10,206 bases of DNA, from assembly GCA_023433685.1 (NCBI GenBank), contig JAEYUD010000251.1:1-10206 (forward strand), written 5' to 3'. This DNA is from Bacteroidota bacterium. Its GTDB lineage: Bacteria; Bacteroidota; Ignavibacteria; Ignavibacteriales; Ignavibacteriaceae. The notes under the pieces were generated by a model, which had not been told where the DNA came from, searched no databases, and worked only from the letters and a program-made list of their open reading frames with translations. Positions within the stretch are counted from its first letter, which is position 1. Each line of letters opens with the position of its first letter. Both the position numbers and the translations under genes were made by a program. Shown one piece after another: positions 1 through 6,142 of the stretch.

Positions 1-61
1 GTGGTGAGGTGACTGCCATTCCACAGAATATGATTACCATTAAATAAATTCGATATTTCAT
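1..61 (-). CDS. Start of an exported protein, cut by window edge
   Basis: Reading leftward from the ATG at 61 gives 20 open codons: M-K-Y-R, a hydrophobic run (IYLMVIIFCGMAV), then TSP. This is the shape of a signal peptide n-region and hydrophobic core, possibly a lipoprotein signal because a Cys sits at residue 13, although no clear lipobox is visible. A strong ribosome binding site (GGAGAG on the minus strand, 67-72) lies 5 nt before the ATG, which makes a real start likely despite the short visible part. The gap to the stop of the upstream T9SS cargo gene is only 38 nt with no terminator, so the two are probably co-transcribed. Function cannot be judged from this fragment. Confidence 0.6.
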   Translation of the reverse strand, partial: MKYRIYLMVIIFCGMAVTSP

Positions 62-66
62 TTCTT

Positions 67-72
67 CTCTCC
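67..72 (-). promoter_or_regulatory. Ribosome binding site of the truncated left-edge gene
   Basis: GGAGAG on the minus strand sits 5 nt before the ATG at 61. It is the main reason for believing that the short fragment at the window edge is the start of a gene. Confidence 0.55.
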
Positions 73-99
73 AATGAACTCCCGGTTGGGGGAATTCCA

Positions 100-1839
100 T
101 TATTTCATAAGTGCCAGTTTCAGCATCTTTATCCTGACTCCATTCGCGTCAGTTACTGTGAGGAACCATACTCCCGAAGGGTAGCCCGTCAAGTCAAATC
201 GCTCATGATACTCACCTGCTGAGGGGTATTCTCTGGAAAAAGCAGATATTCGTTCACCACTACTGTTGAAAAGTGTGTATTTCAGAACTGCACTTTCGCT
301 CATCGATATCCGTACGGTAGTTAAAGGATTAAACGGATTCGGGTAGTTGTCGCTGACCGTGAAGGCAACGGGAGTAACCCCTGCCTCATCATAGGAGGTG
401 GCGATTCCCTGATTGTTCATCCTGATCAGATTGTAAAGCACTTTTTGCTTGCCGCCCGAGCCATCAGATTCGAACCGGACTATCCTGACGGGCCCGACTC
501 TTGCTTTGAACTTCAACTCCTCCTCGCCGTTAAACCCTCCCTTTAAACTGTAAAGCCTGCTCACATATCCACCTGTGGTATCTGCAACAAATGATACTAA
601 AAGTAGCTTGGAGGCGGGGTCGAAGTAATGGGACGTCACAGAATCAGTGGCTGAAAAGAAAAGTCCTTCCGTCATTATCTCAGTCAGCACACTCCCCTGT
701 TTGCGGTAAAATTTGTAGGAGTTGGCAACATTTCCCTGCTTGAAGAAGAGGGTGTCGCCGAAGAGTTCTTCTCTCATGTAAGTGATCGAATTGATCGTCT
801 GATCGGTGAGAAATTTCTGTTCAACTTCACCGGTGAAGGTTGTGTCACTCCCTGTTATCACCCACCTTTGGTAAGTGTTTCTCATATCCGGAAGACGGGT
901 GTAAAAATCCTTCGGCACCATCACATATTTAATGCCGTAGTACCCTGACGCGGGGAACCTGAATGTGTTAGGGACGAGGCAACGATCGGTGAACTCGGCG
1001 CAGAACCCCGCGGTGTAGCCATTGATCATCAGAAGTGTATCCAGGGTTATGTTTCCGGAATATACATCCTGATACATTTTTGAGAGTCCGACGGGAACAG
1101 TGACCGAGTCGTGACCCGGCTTTTTGTAGACAACAAACCCCTTCGTCGAAGTCCAAAAATCGTCCGGGGAGTTTAAAGCTCGAGTATATGGGTGCCCGGC
1201 ACTTATCTGAACCTTGACAGCCGCTGTTTCAACTGTGTCATCGAGCGTGACAGATGGATATATCCCAAACGCTGAGTGATAATAATAGTAACTTCCATCC
1301 TGCTTCTGGTACCTGACTTCCTTCAAAGTGGTAGTACTCGACATATAGATCGGCAGAGGCCCGCCTTGCTCAAACCAATCTCTTTTGTGGTAGGGTCCCT
1401 TGTTAATTTCGAAGTAGAGTTCATAAGTGGAACCATTCAACTTGAATAATGATCCAGACCTTGAAACTGTGAGTGTGAGACTTGTGAAGGGAGGGATCGA
1501 GCCTTGATAGTTTGTACCGCTGCTGTAAGAAAAATCGGTAAGAAATATCTCCTGCGTTCCGTTTTGCAGCCAGTAAAGCTTGGTGCCCTTCAAGAGTACT
1601 GGATACTTAAGAAAGGGGTGGTTGAAGTATTGGTTCCCGTTGATCACACCATAGGGCGTCACTTCGCCAATGTACGCGTAGTTCCATTGGCCACCTCCGC
1701 CGCCAACACGGATATCATACTCGGTAAAAATATATTTCTGCCCGGGGTACAGTGGGAAGAAAAGAGAGTCCTGTGCCTCTACTGTGAACGAAACCCGGAA
1801 GAATATTAAGCTGATAACAATAAATAAATAATTTTTCAT
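100..1839 (-). CDS. Secreted protein with T9SS type A sorting domain
   Basis: This 579-residue protein is exported by Sec and probably sent to the cell surface or medium by the type IX secretion system. A signal peptide covers residues 1-22, with likely cleavage at VEA-Q; an Arg at 15 inside its hydrophobic core is unusual. The C-terminal 82 residues (498-579) are a type A sorting domain: NYPNPFNP, then beta-strand motifs (VLKYTLFNSSG, GEYHERFDL, PSGVWFLTV) and a final KMLKLALMK. Such domains are removed on secretion. The body (23-490) is rich in Tyr, Phe, Thr and Gly, includes a Gly5 run at 46-50, and matches no enzyme family I recognise; it is probably mostly beta-structure. The ATG follows GGGAGGG (1844-1850) by 4 nt. 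The cargo role is well supported, but the specific function is unknown. Confidence 0.85.
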   Translation of the reverse strand: MKNYLFIVISLIFFRVSFTVEAQDSLFFPLYPGQKYIFTEYDIRVGGGGGQWNYAYIGEVTPYGVINGNQYFNHPFLKYPVLLKGTKLYWLQNGTQEIFLTDFSYSSGTNYQGSIPPFTSLTLTVSRSGSLFKLNGSTYELYFEINKGPYHKRDWFEQGGPLPIYMSSTTTLKEVRYQKQDGSYYYYHSAFGIYPSVTLDDTVETAAVKVQISAGHPYTRALNSPDDFWTSTKGFVVYKKPGHDSVTVPVGLSKMYQDVYSGNITLDTLLMINGYTAGFCAEFTDRCLVPNTFRFPASGYYGIKYVMVPKDFYTRLPDMRNTYQRWVITGSDTTFTGEVEQKFLTDQTINSITYMREELFGDTLFFKQGNVANSYKFYRKQGSVLTEIMTEGLFFSATDSVTSHYFDPASKLLLVSFVADTTGGYVSRLYSLKGGFNGEEELKFKARVGPVRIVRFESDGSGGKQKVLYNLIRMNNQGIATSYDEAGVTPVAFTVSDNYPNPFNPLTTVRISMSESAVLKYTLFNSSGERISAFSREYPSAGEYHERFDLTGYPSGVWFLTVTDANGVRIKMLKLALMK

Positions 1840-1843
1840 GCAT

Positions 1844-1850
1844 CCCTCCC
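1844..1850 (-). promoter_or_regulatory. Ribosome binding site of the T9SS cargo gene
   Basis: GGGAGGG on the minus strand lies 4 nt before the ATG at 1839. It fixes that start over the overlapping out-of-frame ATG at 1843, which falls inside the spacer. Confidence 0.6.
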
Positions 1851-1880
1851 GCAGGATACTTAATCTTTAAATGACCGCAT

Positions 1881-1888
1881 GAAATATA
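1881..1888 (-). promoter_or_regulatory. Candidate -10/-7 element for the T9SS cargo gene
   Basis: The minus strand reads TATATTTC here, one base off the Bacteroidota -7 consensus TAnnTTTG and also a fair sigma-70-like -10 (TATATT). It lies about 41 nt before the ATG, leaving a leader of roughly 35 nt. No good -35 is seen at 16-18 bp, so this is a tentative call. The same octamer occurs before the gene at 6143, and TATATTTG occurs before the gene at 3297. Confidence 0.35.
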
Positions 1889-1965
1889 ATTAATTTTTGT
1901 TAACAATCATACTTGATACAGCAAAATAACAAATTTATTTTCACCGGATGGAAAACAAACCTATA

Positions 1966-1997
1966 CCCGGGGTTATTTCTTTATCAATCACCCCGGG
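1966..1997 (-). terminator. Stem-loop at the end of the anchored-protein gene
   Basis: CCCGGGGT (1966-1973) and ACCCCGGG (1990-1997) form a perfect 8-bp GC-rich stem with a 16-nt loop. The upstream arm lies inside the last codons of the gene and the TGA stop (1984-1986) falls in the loop. On the minus strand the stem is followed by a T-rich but interrupted tract (TATAGGTTTGTTTTCC). It could be an imperfect intrinsic terminator or an RNA-stabilising 3' hairpin. Confidence 0.45.
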
Positions 1998-2562
1998 AGA
2001 TATTAATATTATGTTGTTCCCTGCACTTGTAGCCTGATTCCGTCGGGATGAGGTGATAGTTTTTATACACCGTAATCTTCGACTCCTTCCCTGTCTTCGG
2101 ATCAATGGTGAAGTGGTGTTCATTTGCGTAAGCGGTTATTTCACCATTCTGGTACTCCCACAAGGATATATCTGAAAAATAGTGATCAACGGCTTCGGTG
2201 GTGGCGAAGAATCGGGTGATGGTCTTTCTCATTTTATCCCTGTCGAATACCTTTGTACTGTAGATGGCAGGATATACATAAAGATCAGTCAATTCATCAA
2301 CAAGTTCATTTTTGTTCGCCGCGCTGTACCTCTCGAAGAAGTTTTGGATCGCGCTTAATTTTACGGGGTCGGTGACCCGGGTGGAATCGGGTGGACGTGG
2401 TGCCGCGGTTCTTGTTTCAGGAACATAAACCGTGTCTTTTGTTGCCTGAGGTGGTGCTTCAGTAACTTTTTTCTGAGTCGCGAAAATTATTACAATAACT
2501 ATCAGAAGAACTATTATCACGCCGAGAAGCGCGATCAGTAACTGGTTTTGCTGCCTTTTCAT
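1984..2562 (-). CDS. Membrane-anchored protein with possible NTF2-like domain
   Basis: This 192-residue protein has a short basic N-terminus (MKRQQNQ) and one strong hydrophobic helix at about 8-28. A Pro/Thr/Ala-rich linker (31-66, including APPQA and PRPPDS) follows, then a folded domain at about 67-188. The anchor, with positive charges on the inner side, suggests the domain lies in the periplasm. The domain opens with helices (AIQNFFERYSAANKNELVDEL), has an aromatic-rich middle (LYVYPAIY) and ends in alternating strands (ISLWEYQNGEITAYANEHHF, KITVYKNYHLI). That order resembles NTF2/SnoaL-type folds, but I see no catalytic signature and treat this as inference. GAAGAGA lies before the ATG. 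Its neighbours do not suggest a job. A GC-rich hairpin overlaps its stop. Confidence 0.7.
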   Translation of the reverse strand: MKRQQNQLLIALLGVIIVLLIVIVIIFATQKKVTEAPPQATKDTVYVPETRTAAPRPPDSTRVTDPVKLSAIQNFFERYSAANKNELVDELTDLYVYPAIYSTKVFDRDKMRKTITRFFATTEAVDHYFSDISLWEYQNGEITAYANEHHFTIDPKTGKESKITVYKNYHLIPTESGYKCREQHNINISRGD

Positions 2563-2576
2563 TATCTCTTCGCTTC

Positions 2577-2605
2577 GCCGGCACCCTGAACATTGCCGGG
2601 CACCC
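2577..2605 (-). repeat. Short GC-rich repeat in the leader of the anchored-protein gene
   Basis: GCCGGCACCC (2577-2586) recurs as GCCGGGCACCC (2595-2605), 8 nt apart on the plus strand. Because GCCGGC is self-complementary, the two copies can also pair as a bulged 6-bp stem in the mRNA leader, 15-43 nt before the ATG. This may be a leader hairpin or chance; nothing ties it to a known riboswitch. Confidence 0.3.
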
Positions 2606-2692
2606 GATGCTTAAAACAATATAAATCGTTTCGTCAGATGGTATTTGACGAGGGAAAACGGCAGAAAGAGGGGACTAAAAATTCCTTGAAAA

Positions 2693-2716
2693 TTTTACCG
2701 CTTCCTGGAAGCAAAA
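2693..2716 (-). terminator. Possible weak terminator after the Zur-like gene
   Basis: GCTTCC-T-GGAAGC (2700-2712) is flanked by TTTT (2693-2696) and AAAA (2713-2716), giving a bulged inverted repeat about 40 nt past the stop of the regulator gene. On the minus strand it is followed by TTTTC. The tight one-base centre and the short T tract make it a poor terminator, so readthrough into the next gene is possible. Confidence 0.25.
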
Positions 2717-2756
2717 TAGGAAATCTTTTCAACTATACAAAAGGTTAACGCCTTCA

Positions 2757-3173
2757 TCAGGCACATTCCGCGCAAATTCCTGACGCGGATATCTCATAAG
2801 ACGTGACCATGTAACCTTTAGGGATATCGATCTTCGGCTCTTCATGGTAGTTCAAACAGTAGGTGCGGCCACACTTCGAACAAAGGAAGTGGATGTGGCG
2901 GTCTTCATGGTGGTGGTTTTCGCATGCTCCCGATGCACACAACGCATACCTCTGCACACCATCGGGTGTAGTTACCATGTGCATTATCCCCTCATCTACA
3001 AAAGTATTCAGGGTACGGTACACGGTCACACGGTCAAAGTTATCCCCCAGCCGTTCCTTGATCTCCTTGCAAGAGATGGCACTCCCGCTTTCAAGCACAA
3101 CAGAAACTATATCTTTGCGGATTCCGGTGATCCTCACTCCGTGATTCTTTAACAGTTCTTCGGGTCTTGACAT
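2757..3173 (-). CDS. Fur-family metal-responsive repressor, Zur-like
   Basis: This 138-residue cytoplasmic DNA-binding dimer has the usual Fur-family length. A winged helix covers about 8-70, with recognition helix RVTVYRTLNTF at 48-58; the dimerisation and metal domain follows. The structural zinc site is intact: C98-x2-C101 and C134-x2-C137. The regulatory-site region carries His65 (GIMHMV), Cys79 (RYALC) and the cluster HHHEDRHIH (87-95). A His and a Cys at these two places match the Zur pattern (in E. coli Zur, His77 and Cys88) better than Fur or PerR, so zinc is the likely signal; this is inference from motif alignment by eye. It is divergent from a MerC-like gene over a shared operator and so is probably self-regulated. 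Its RBS is weak (AAAGA). A Fur or PerR role is not excluded. Confidence 0.88.
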   Translation of the reverse strand: MSRPEELLKNHGVRITGIRKDIVSVVLESGSAISCKEIKERLGDNFDRVTVYRTLNTFVDEGIMHMVTTPDGVQRYALCASGACENHHHEDRHIHFLCSKCGRTYCLNYHEEPKIDIPKGYMVTSYEISASGICAECA

Positions 3174-3195
3174 ATAATCTTTATTTATTGAGATG

Positions 3196-3226
3196 TAAAT
3201 TTAACTTTTAAAATTTATTTTTGCAA
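3196..3226 (-). promoter_or_regulatory. Promoter of the Zur-like gene
   Basis: On the minus strand a TTGCAA -35 (3226-3221), formed by the left arm of the inverted repeat, lies 17 bp before TAAATT (3203-3198). Read as a Bacteroidota promoter, it is TTG-N20-TAAATTTA. The predicted transcript starts near 3191, giving a leader of only about 17 nt. The -35 is buried in the operator, which implies autorepression. Confidence 0.55.
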
Positions 3227-3238
3227 CAATGTTGCAAA
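3220..3238. promoter_or_regulatory. Zur/Fur-type operator, perfect inverted repeat
   Basis: TTTGCAAC-AAT-GTTGCAAA has perfect 8-bp arms around a 3-bp centre, 19 bp in all, as expected for a dimeric Fur-family repressor. It sits in the intergenic region between the regulator and the MerC-like gene and covers the -35 elements of both. The assignment to the adjacent regulator is inferred from position and symmetry. Confidence 0.7.
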
Positions 3239-3262
3239 TATCTTCCCGGTATTTTATATTTG
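3232..3262 (+). promoter_or_regulatory. Promoter of the MerC-like gene
   Basis: TTGCAA (3232-3237), from the right arm of the operator, lies 17 bp before TATATT (3255-3260). The extended element TATATTTG (3255-3262) matches the Bacteroidota -7 consensus TAnnTTTG exactly, with TTG 20 bp upstream. Transcription should start near 3267-3269, about 30 nt before the TTG start codon. Confidence 0.55.
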
Positions 3263-3296
3263 AAGATCAAAAAAACAAAAATCCGGACAAACCAAA

Positions 3297-3716
3297 TTGA
3301 AATTTGACAAACTCGAGCACAACAAGTTGCACAATATCGATAAAACAGGCATCACAGTCTCCACTCTTTGTTTGATCGAGTGCACCCTCCGTCCGGTAAT
3401 TCTTACAGCGCTCGCGATAAGCAATATCGGTGGCATTCTTCATGATCTCCTCGCCCTGATAGTGGTGCCCGTTTCCGGTTACGCGGTTTACAAAGCCTGG
3501 CGCTCCCATCGTGACCCGCTCGTAATCACATTGTTAACCGTTGGCACCGCGCTGATCGTCTTTTCATCCCTTTTCCTGGGCCATTCGCACGAACATGATC
3601 ATTCAGGCTTCGAGCTGAGCCTTCACCTTATACTTGTTATCGCCGGTGGCATCTCGCTGATCACTGCACATGTGCTTAATACCAGATACTGCAGCTCCTG
3701 TACAATTAGAGCCTGA
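3297..3716 (+). CDS. MerC-family membrane protein, likely metal uptake
   Basis: This 139-residue inner-membrane protein has four hydrophobic helices at about 17-38, 47-67, 75-94 and 107-127. Helix 1 has the metal-binding Cys pair of MerC-like proteins, here C25-LIE-C29, with Glu where related proteins often have His. A loop GHSHEHDH (95-102) and a tail with H125, C132 and C135 add likely metal ligands. MerC proper carries Hg(II), but with a Zur-like regulator, a shared operator and the His-rich loop, zinc or another divalent metal is more likely here; that is inference. The start is TTG: the frame is open only back to a TGA at 3261 and has no ATG, and the resulting start precedes the conserved DKTGI segment sensibly. 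No clear Shine-Dalgarno is present. Confidence 0.82.
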   Translation: MKFDKLEHNKLHNIDKTGITVSTLCLIECTLRPVILTALAISNIGGILHDLLALIVVPVSGYAVYKAWRSHRDPLVITLLTVGTALIVFSSLFLGHSHEHDHSGFELSLHLILVIAGGISLITAHVLNTRYCSSCTIRA

Positions 3717-3835
3717 TCGGGCACAACTCTTGCCACTTATCAAATTAAATGGCAGTCTGTCAGATTTCCACCACCGTTCATGAAAATTAGTTTTATTTTT
3801 CGTCCCTGTTTTTCCAAGGTGACGATTTTTCAGTA

Positions 3836-3864
3836 TTGAACAGTCACCCGCTTTTTAATAACTT
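3836..3864 (+). promoter_or_regulatory. Weak candidate promoter for the S46 peptidase gene
   Basis: TTGAAC (3836-3841) is 17 bp from TAACTT (3859-3864), about 45 nt before the chosen ATG. The -10 is poor, so this is only the best candidate in the 191-bp gap. An alternative -10-like stretch, TATTTTTTG, lies at 3873-3881 without a good -35. Confidence 0.25.
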
Positions 3865-3898
3865 GTTTGCCCTATTTTTTGTGATTTCATTTCCCATC

Positions 3899-3904
3899 AG
3901 GAGA
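3899..3904 (+). promoter_or_regulatory. Ribosome binding site that sets the S46 start
   Basis: AGGAGA lies 3-4 nt before the ATG at 3908. It favours this ATG over the upstream in-frame TTG at 3836, which has no such site and would add 24 residues ahead of a normal signal peptide. Confidence 0.7.
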
Positions 3905-3907
3905 CAT

Positions 3908-6010
3908 ATGCAAAACAAATCCCTCAGAATTGCCGGAAAGCCATTGGCTATACTTCTTCTGGCAATATTCTCTCTTTCGTTCCAGGTTTCAGCCCAGTAC
4001 GCGGGCGTTAACCTTGATACTGTTAAAGCAGGGAAATTCGATACCGGAAGGATGTGGACATTCGACTTCCCGCCGACCGACCATTTCAAGTCGACCTACA
4101 ATTTTTCACCTGACGATGACTGGTACAACAACGTCAGAATGTCAGCACTTAGATTCGCTGACTATTGCTCCGCCTCTTTTGTTTCGGGCGATGGTCTGGT
4201 CATGACCAATCACCACTGCGGTCGTGAAAGCATCACTGAAGTTTCAAAAGAAGGCGAAGACCTTCATAAATCTGGCTTCTGGGCTAAAACCCTCGCTGAC
4301 GAAAGAAAAGTTGAAGGACTTTTCGTTGAGCAGCTCGTTTACATCGAAGATGTGACAACGAAGATCAGGGAAGCGATGGACAACGGTGCCACTGATGAAG
4401 ACAAAGTTAAAAACCGTGACGCCAAAAAGAAAGAACTTGTTGCCGCGCTTTCTAAAGACAAAGGCCTTAAAGGGCAGGTTGTCACTTTCTTCAACGGCGG
4501 AAAATATTCACTCTACGGATTTAAAAGATACAATGATGTAAGACTCGTATTCGCCCCCGAAGATCAGCTCGGCTTCTTTGGCGGTGATCCTGATAACTTC
4601 ACTTACCCAAGATACAACCTCGACGTTACCTTCTTCCGTGTTTACGATGAGAACGGCAAACCACTTAAAACCGACCACTTTTTCAAATGGTCGACTAACG
4701 GACCATCACTCGGAGAGCCCGTTTTCGTAGTGGGTAACCCTGGTACAACAAACAGACTTTTTACAGTATCAATGCTCGAGTCACAGCGTGACTACACCAT
4801 GAAGGTGCAGCTTGGCTTCCTCAAAAGCCTTGTAAATGTATACACTGCTTACCTGGCAGCAAATCCTGACAAAGCTTATCAGATGAATGACCAGCTCTTC
4901 AGTTTCTCAAACAGCCTTAAAGCCAGCCAGGGCATATATGAGGGTTTGAACAATGCCCTCTTCATGAAGAAGAAACAGGATTGGGAAGCGAAATTCAGAG
5001 CCGCTGTTCTTGCCAATCCAAAACTCGCTGCCGAGTACGGTAATATCTGGGATAAAATTGCCGATGGTCGTAAAAAAATGCACAGCGTGTTCAACGAACT
5101 CAACGCTTTCAGAGTGCGTCCGATGATCTTCTCGCAGTATTTCCTTTCAGCATCAGCAATTGTTGGCGCCGCGAAAAAAGGTAACAAACCTGAACTCACA
5201 GTCTTCCCGGATGATTTCGACAAATTGATGTCAGACCTTCTTTTAAAAGAGAACATAGGCTACATCGAGGGTCTTCTCGGCAAAGATCACCCCGCTTTTA
5301 TCGCCCTTACCGGCGGACGTGAAGGCGACGAAGCTGTTAAATACCTCCTTGGAAAAAGCAAACTCACTTCCAAAGAAAAAGTAAGCGAGTTTCTTGAACA
5401 ATCACCCGAGGATATCCTGAAGTCTGACGATCCTTTTATTCAATACATGGTTCTTGCCACTGAAAAAGTTAAAAACTACAGTGATATTGTTAAACAGGTA
5501 CAGACCGAAGAAGCTGTCTACCTCGACAAACTTGGCCGCGCCGTGTTTGAAGTGTATGGCACCACAATTCCACCCGATGCAACTTTCTCCCTCAGAATTT
5601 CTGACGGTGTTGTAAAAGGGTATGACTATAACGGTACCACCGCTCCCGCATTCACAACGTTCTACGGACTTTATGACAGGTACTTCAGCAACGGAAAACA
5701 GTTCCCATGGAGCCTCCCTGAAAGATGGCAGAACCCACCGGCAGAGTTTGATCTGAGTGTTCCGTTCAACTTCGTTTCAACCAATGATATCATCGGTGGA
5801 AACTCCGGTTCACCTCTCATCAACAAGAACGCCGAGATCGTGGGACTCGCCTTCGATGGTAACATCGAGAGTCTTCCCGGTCAGTTCATCTTCGATGAAA
5901 CTGCCAACAGAACAGTTTCTGTTCACTCTTGGGGCATGTATGAGGCGATCAAAAACCTCTACAAGGCTACACGTCTCGCCAACGAACTTAAAAACGGCGA
6001 ACTCGACTAA
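3908..6010 (+). CDS. Periplasmic S46 dipeptidyl-peptidase, DPP7-like
   Basis: This 700-residue serine exopeptidase removes dipeptides from the N-termini of oligopeptides in the periplasm, feeding peptide uptake. A signal peptide spans 1-29 (basic start, hydrophobic 13-25, cleavage at VSA-Q). Peptidase S46 features run in order: TNHHCG with the catalytic His (H102/H103), the catalytic Asp at 239 in FTYPRYNLDVTFFRVY, and the nucleophile Ser633 in GGNSGSP. Residue 651, 18 after the Ser, is Gly (AFDGN). In Porphyromonas DPP11 this position is Arg673 and confers Asp/Glu preference, while DPP7 has Gly; so this enzyme probably prefers hydrophobic P1 residues. Length matches the family. There is no T9SS tail. 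A strong terminator follows, so it is probably monocistronic. Confidence 0.93.
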   Translation: MQNKSLRIAGKPLAILLLAIFSLSFQVSAQYAGVNLDTVKAGKFDTGRMWTFDFPPTDHFKSTYNFSPDDDWYNNVRMSALRFADYCSASFVSGDGLVMTNHHCGRESITEVSKEGEDLHKSGFWAKTLADERKVEGLFVEQLVYIEDVTTKIREAMDNGATDEDKVKNRDAKKKELVAALSKDKGLKGQVVTFFNGGKYSLYGFKRYNDVRLVFAPEDQLGFFGGDPDNFTYPRYNLDVTFFRVYDENGKPLKTDHFFKWSTNGPSLGEPVFVVGNPGTTNRLFTVSMLESQRDYTMKVQLGFLKSLVNVYTAYLAANPDKAYQMNDQLFSFSNSLKASQGIYEGLNNALFMKKKQDWEAKFRAAVLANPKLAAEYGNIWDKIADGRKKMHSVFNELNAFRVRPMIFSQYFLSASAIVGAAKKGNKPELTVFPDDFDKLMSDLLLKENIGYIEGLLGKDHPAFIALTGGREGDEAVKYLLGKSKLTSKEKVSEFLEQSPEDILKSDDPFIQYMVLATEKVKNYSDIVKQVQTEEAVYLDKLGRAVFEVYGTTIPPDATFSLRISDGVVKGYDYNGTTAPAFTTFYGLYDRYFSNGKQFPWSLPERWQNPPAEFDLSVPFNFVSTNDIIGGNSGSPLINKNAEIVGLAFDGNIESLPGQFIFDETANRTVSVHSWGMYEAIKNLYKATRLANELKNGELD

Positions 6011-6029
6011 GCACCCGCTTTTAGCTTTC

Positions 6030-6066
6030 AAAAGGCCGCTTCACTCATTTGAGAGCGGCCTTTTTT
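6030..6066 (+). terminator. Intrinsic terminator of the S46 gene
   Basis: AAAAGGCCGCT (6030-6040) pairs perfectly with AGCGGCCTTTT (6054-6064). A small inner CTC/GAG stem closes the loop, and a T run (6061-6066) follows. It lies 20 nt past the stop and separates the peptidase from the coiled-coil genes. Confidence 0.92.
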
Positions 6067-6099
6067 ATTATACATCTCGATTAATTCTTCTTTTTTTCT

Positions 6100-6107
6100 T
6101 ATATTTC
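6100..6107 (+). promoter_or_regulatory. Candidate -10/-7 element for the coiled-coil operon
   Basis: TATATTTC is one base off TAnnTTTG and lies 35 nt before the ATG, just after the terminator of the preceding gene, where a new promoter is needed. A -35 match 17 bp upstream (TCGATT, 6077-6082) is poor, so the call rests on position and the -10-like octamer. Confidence 0.35.
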
Positions 6108-6131
6108 ATGGTTTAGCAATTGCATTTAACC

Positions 6132-6136
6132 AGGAG
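6132..6136 (+). promoter_or_regulatory. Ribosome binding site of the first coiled-coil gene
   Basis: AGGAG lies 6 nt before the ATG at 6143 and supports that start. Confidence 0.7.
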
Positions 6137-6142
6137 CAAAAG

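Noticed and set aside
1504..1809. Plus-strand open frame inside the T9SS cargo gene
   Set aside because: It lies wholly opposite a well-supported gene with signal peptide and sorting domain, and has no recognisable domain or start signal.
1923..1941. AT-only inverted repeat AAAATAA/TTATTTT as a terminator
   Set aside because: A 7-bp AT-only stem is too weak and is likely to occur by chance in AT-rich spacer DNA.
2844..3152. Two plus-strand open frames opposite the Zur-like gene
   Set aside because: The minus frame has every Fur-family motif; the plus frames are its complement with no family features.
3254..3509. Minus-strand open frames over the MerC-like gene
   Set aside because: They run against the promoter and a four-helix membrane protein with metal motifs, and their composition is not protein-like.
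3717..3835. Terminator after the MerC-like gene
   Set aside because: Only short 4-5-bp stems are possible (for example GCCA/TGGC around 3734-3755), without a proper T tract, so I do not call one.
3836..3907. TTG start adding 24 residues to the S46 peptidase
   Set aside because: The ATG at 3908 has AGGAG just upstream and begins a normal signal peptide. The extension would put an extra hydrophobic segment before it and has no ribosome binding site.
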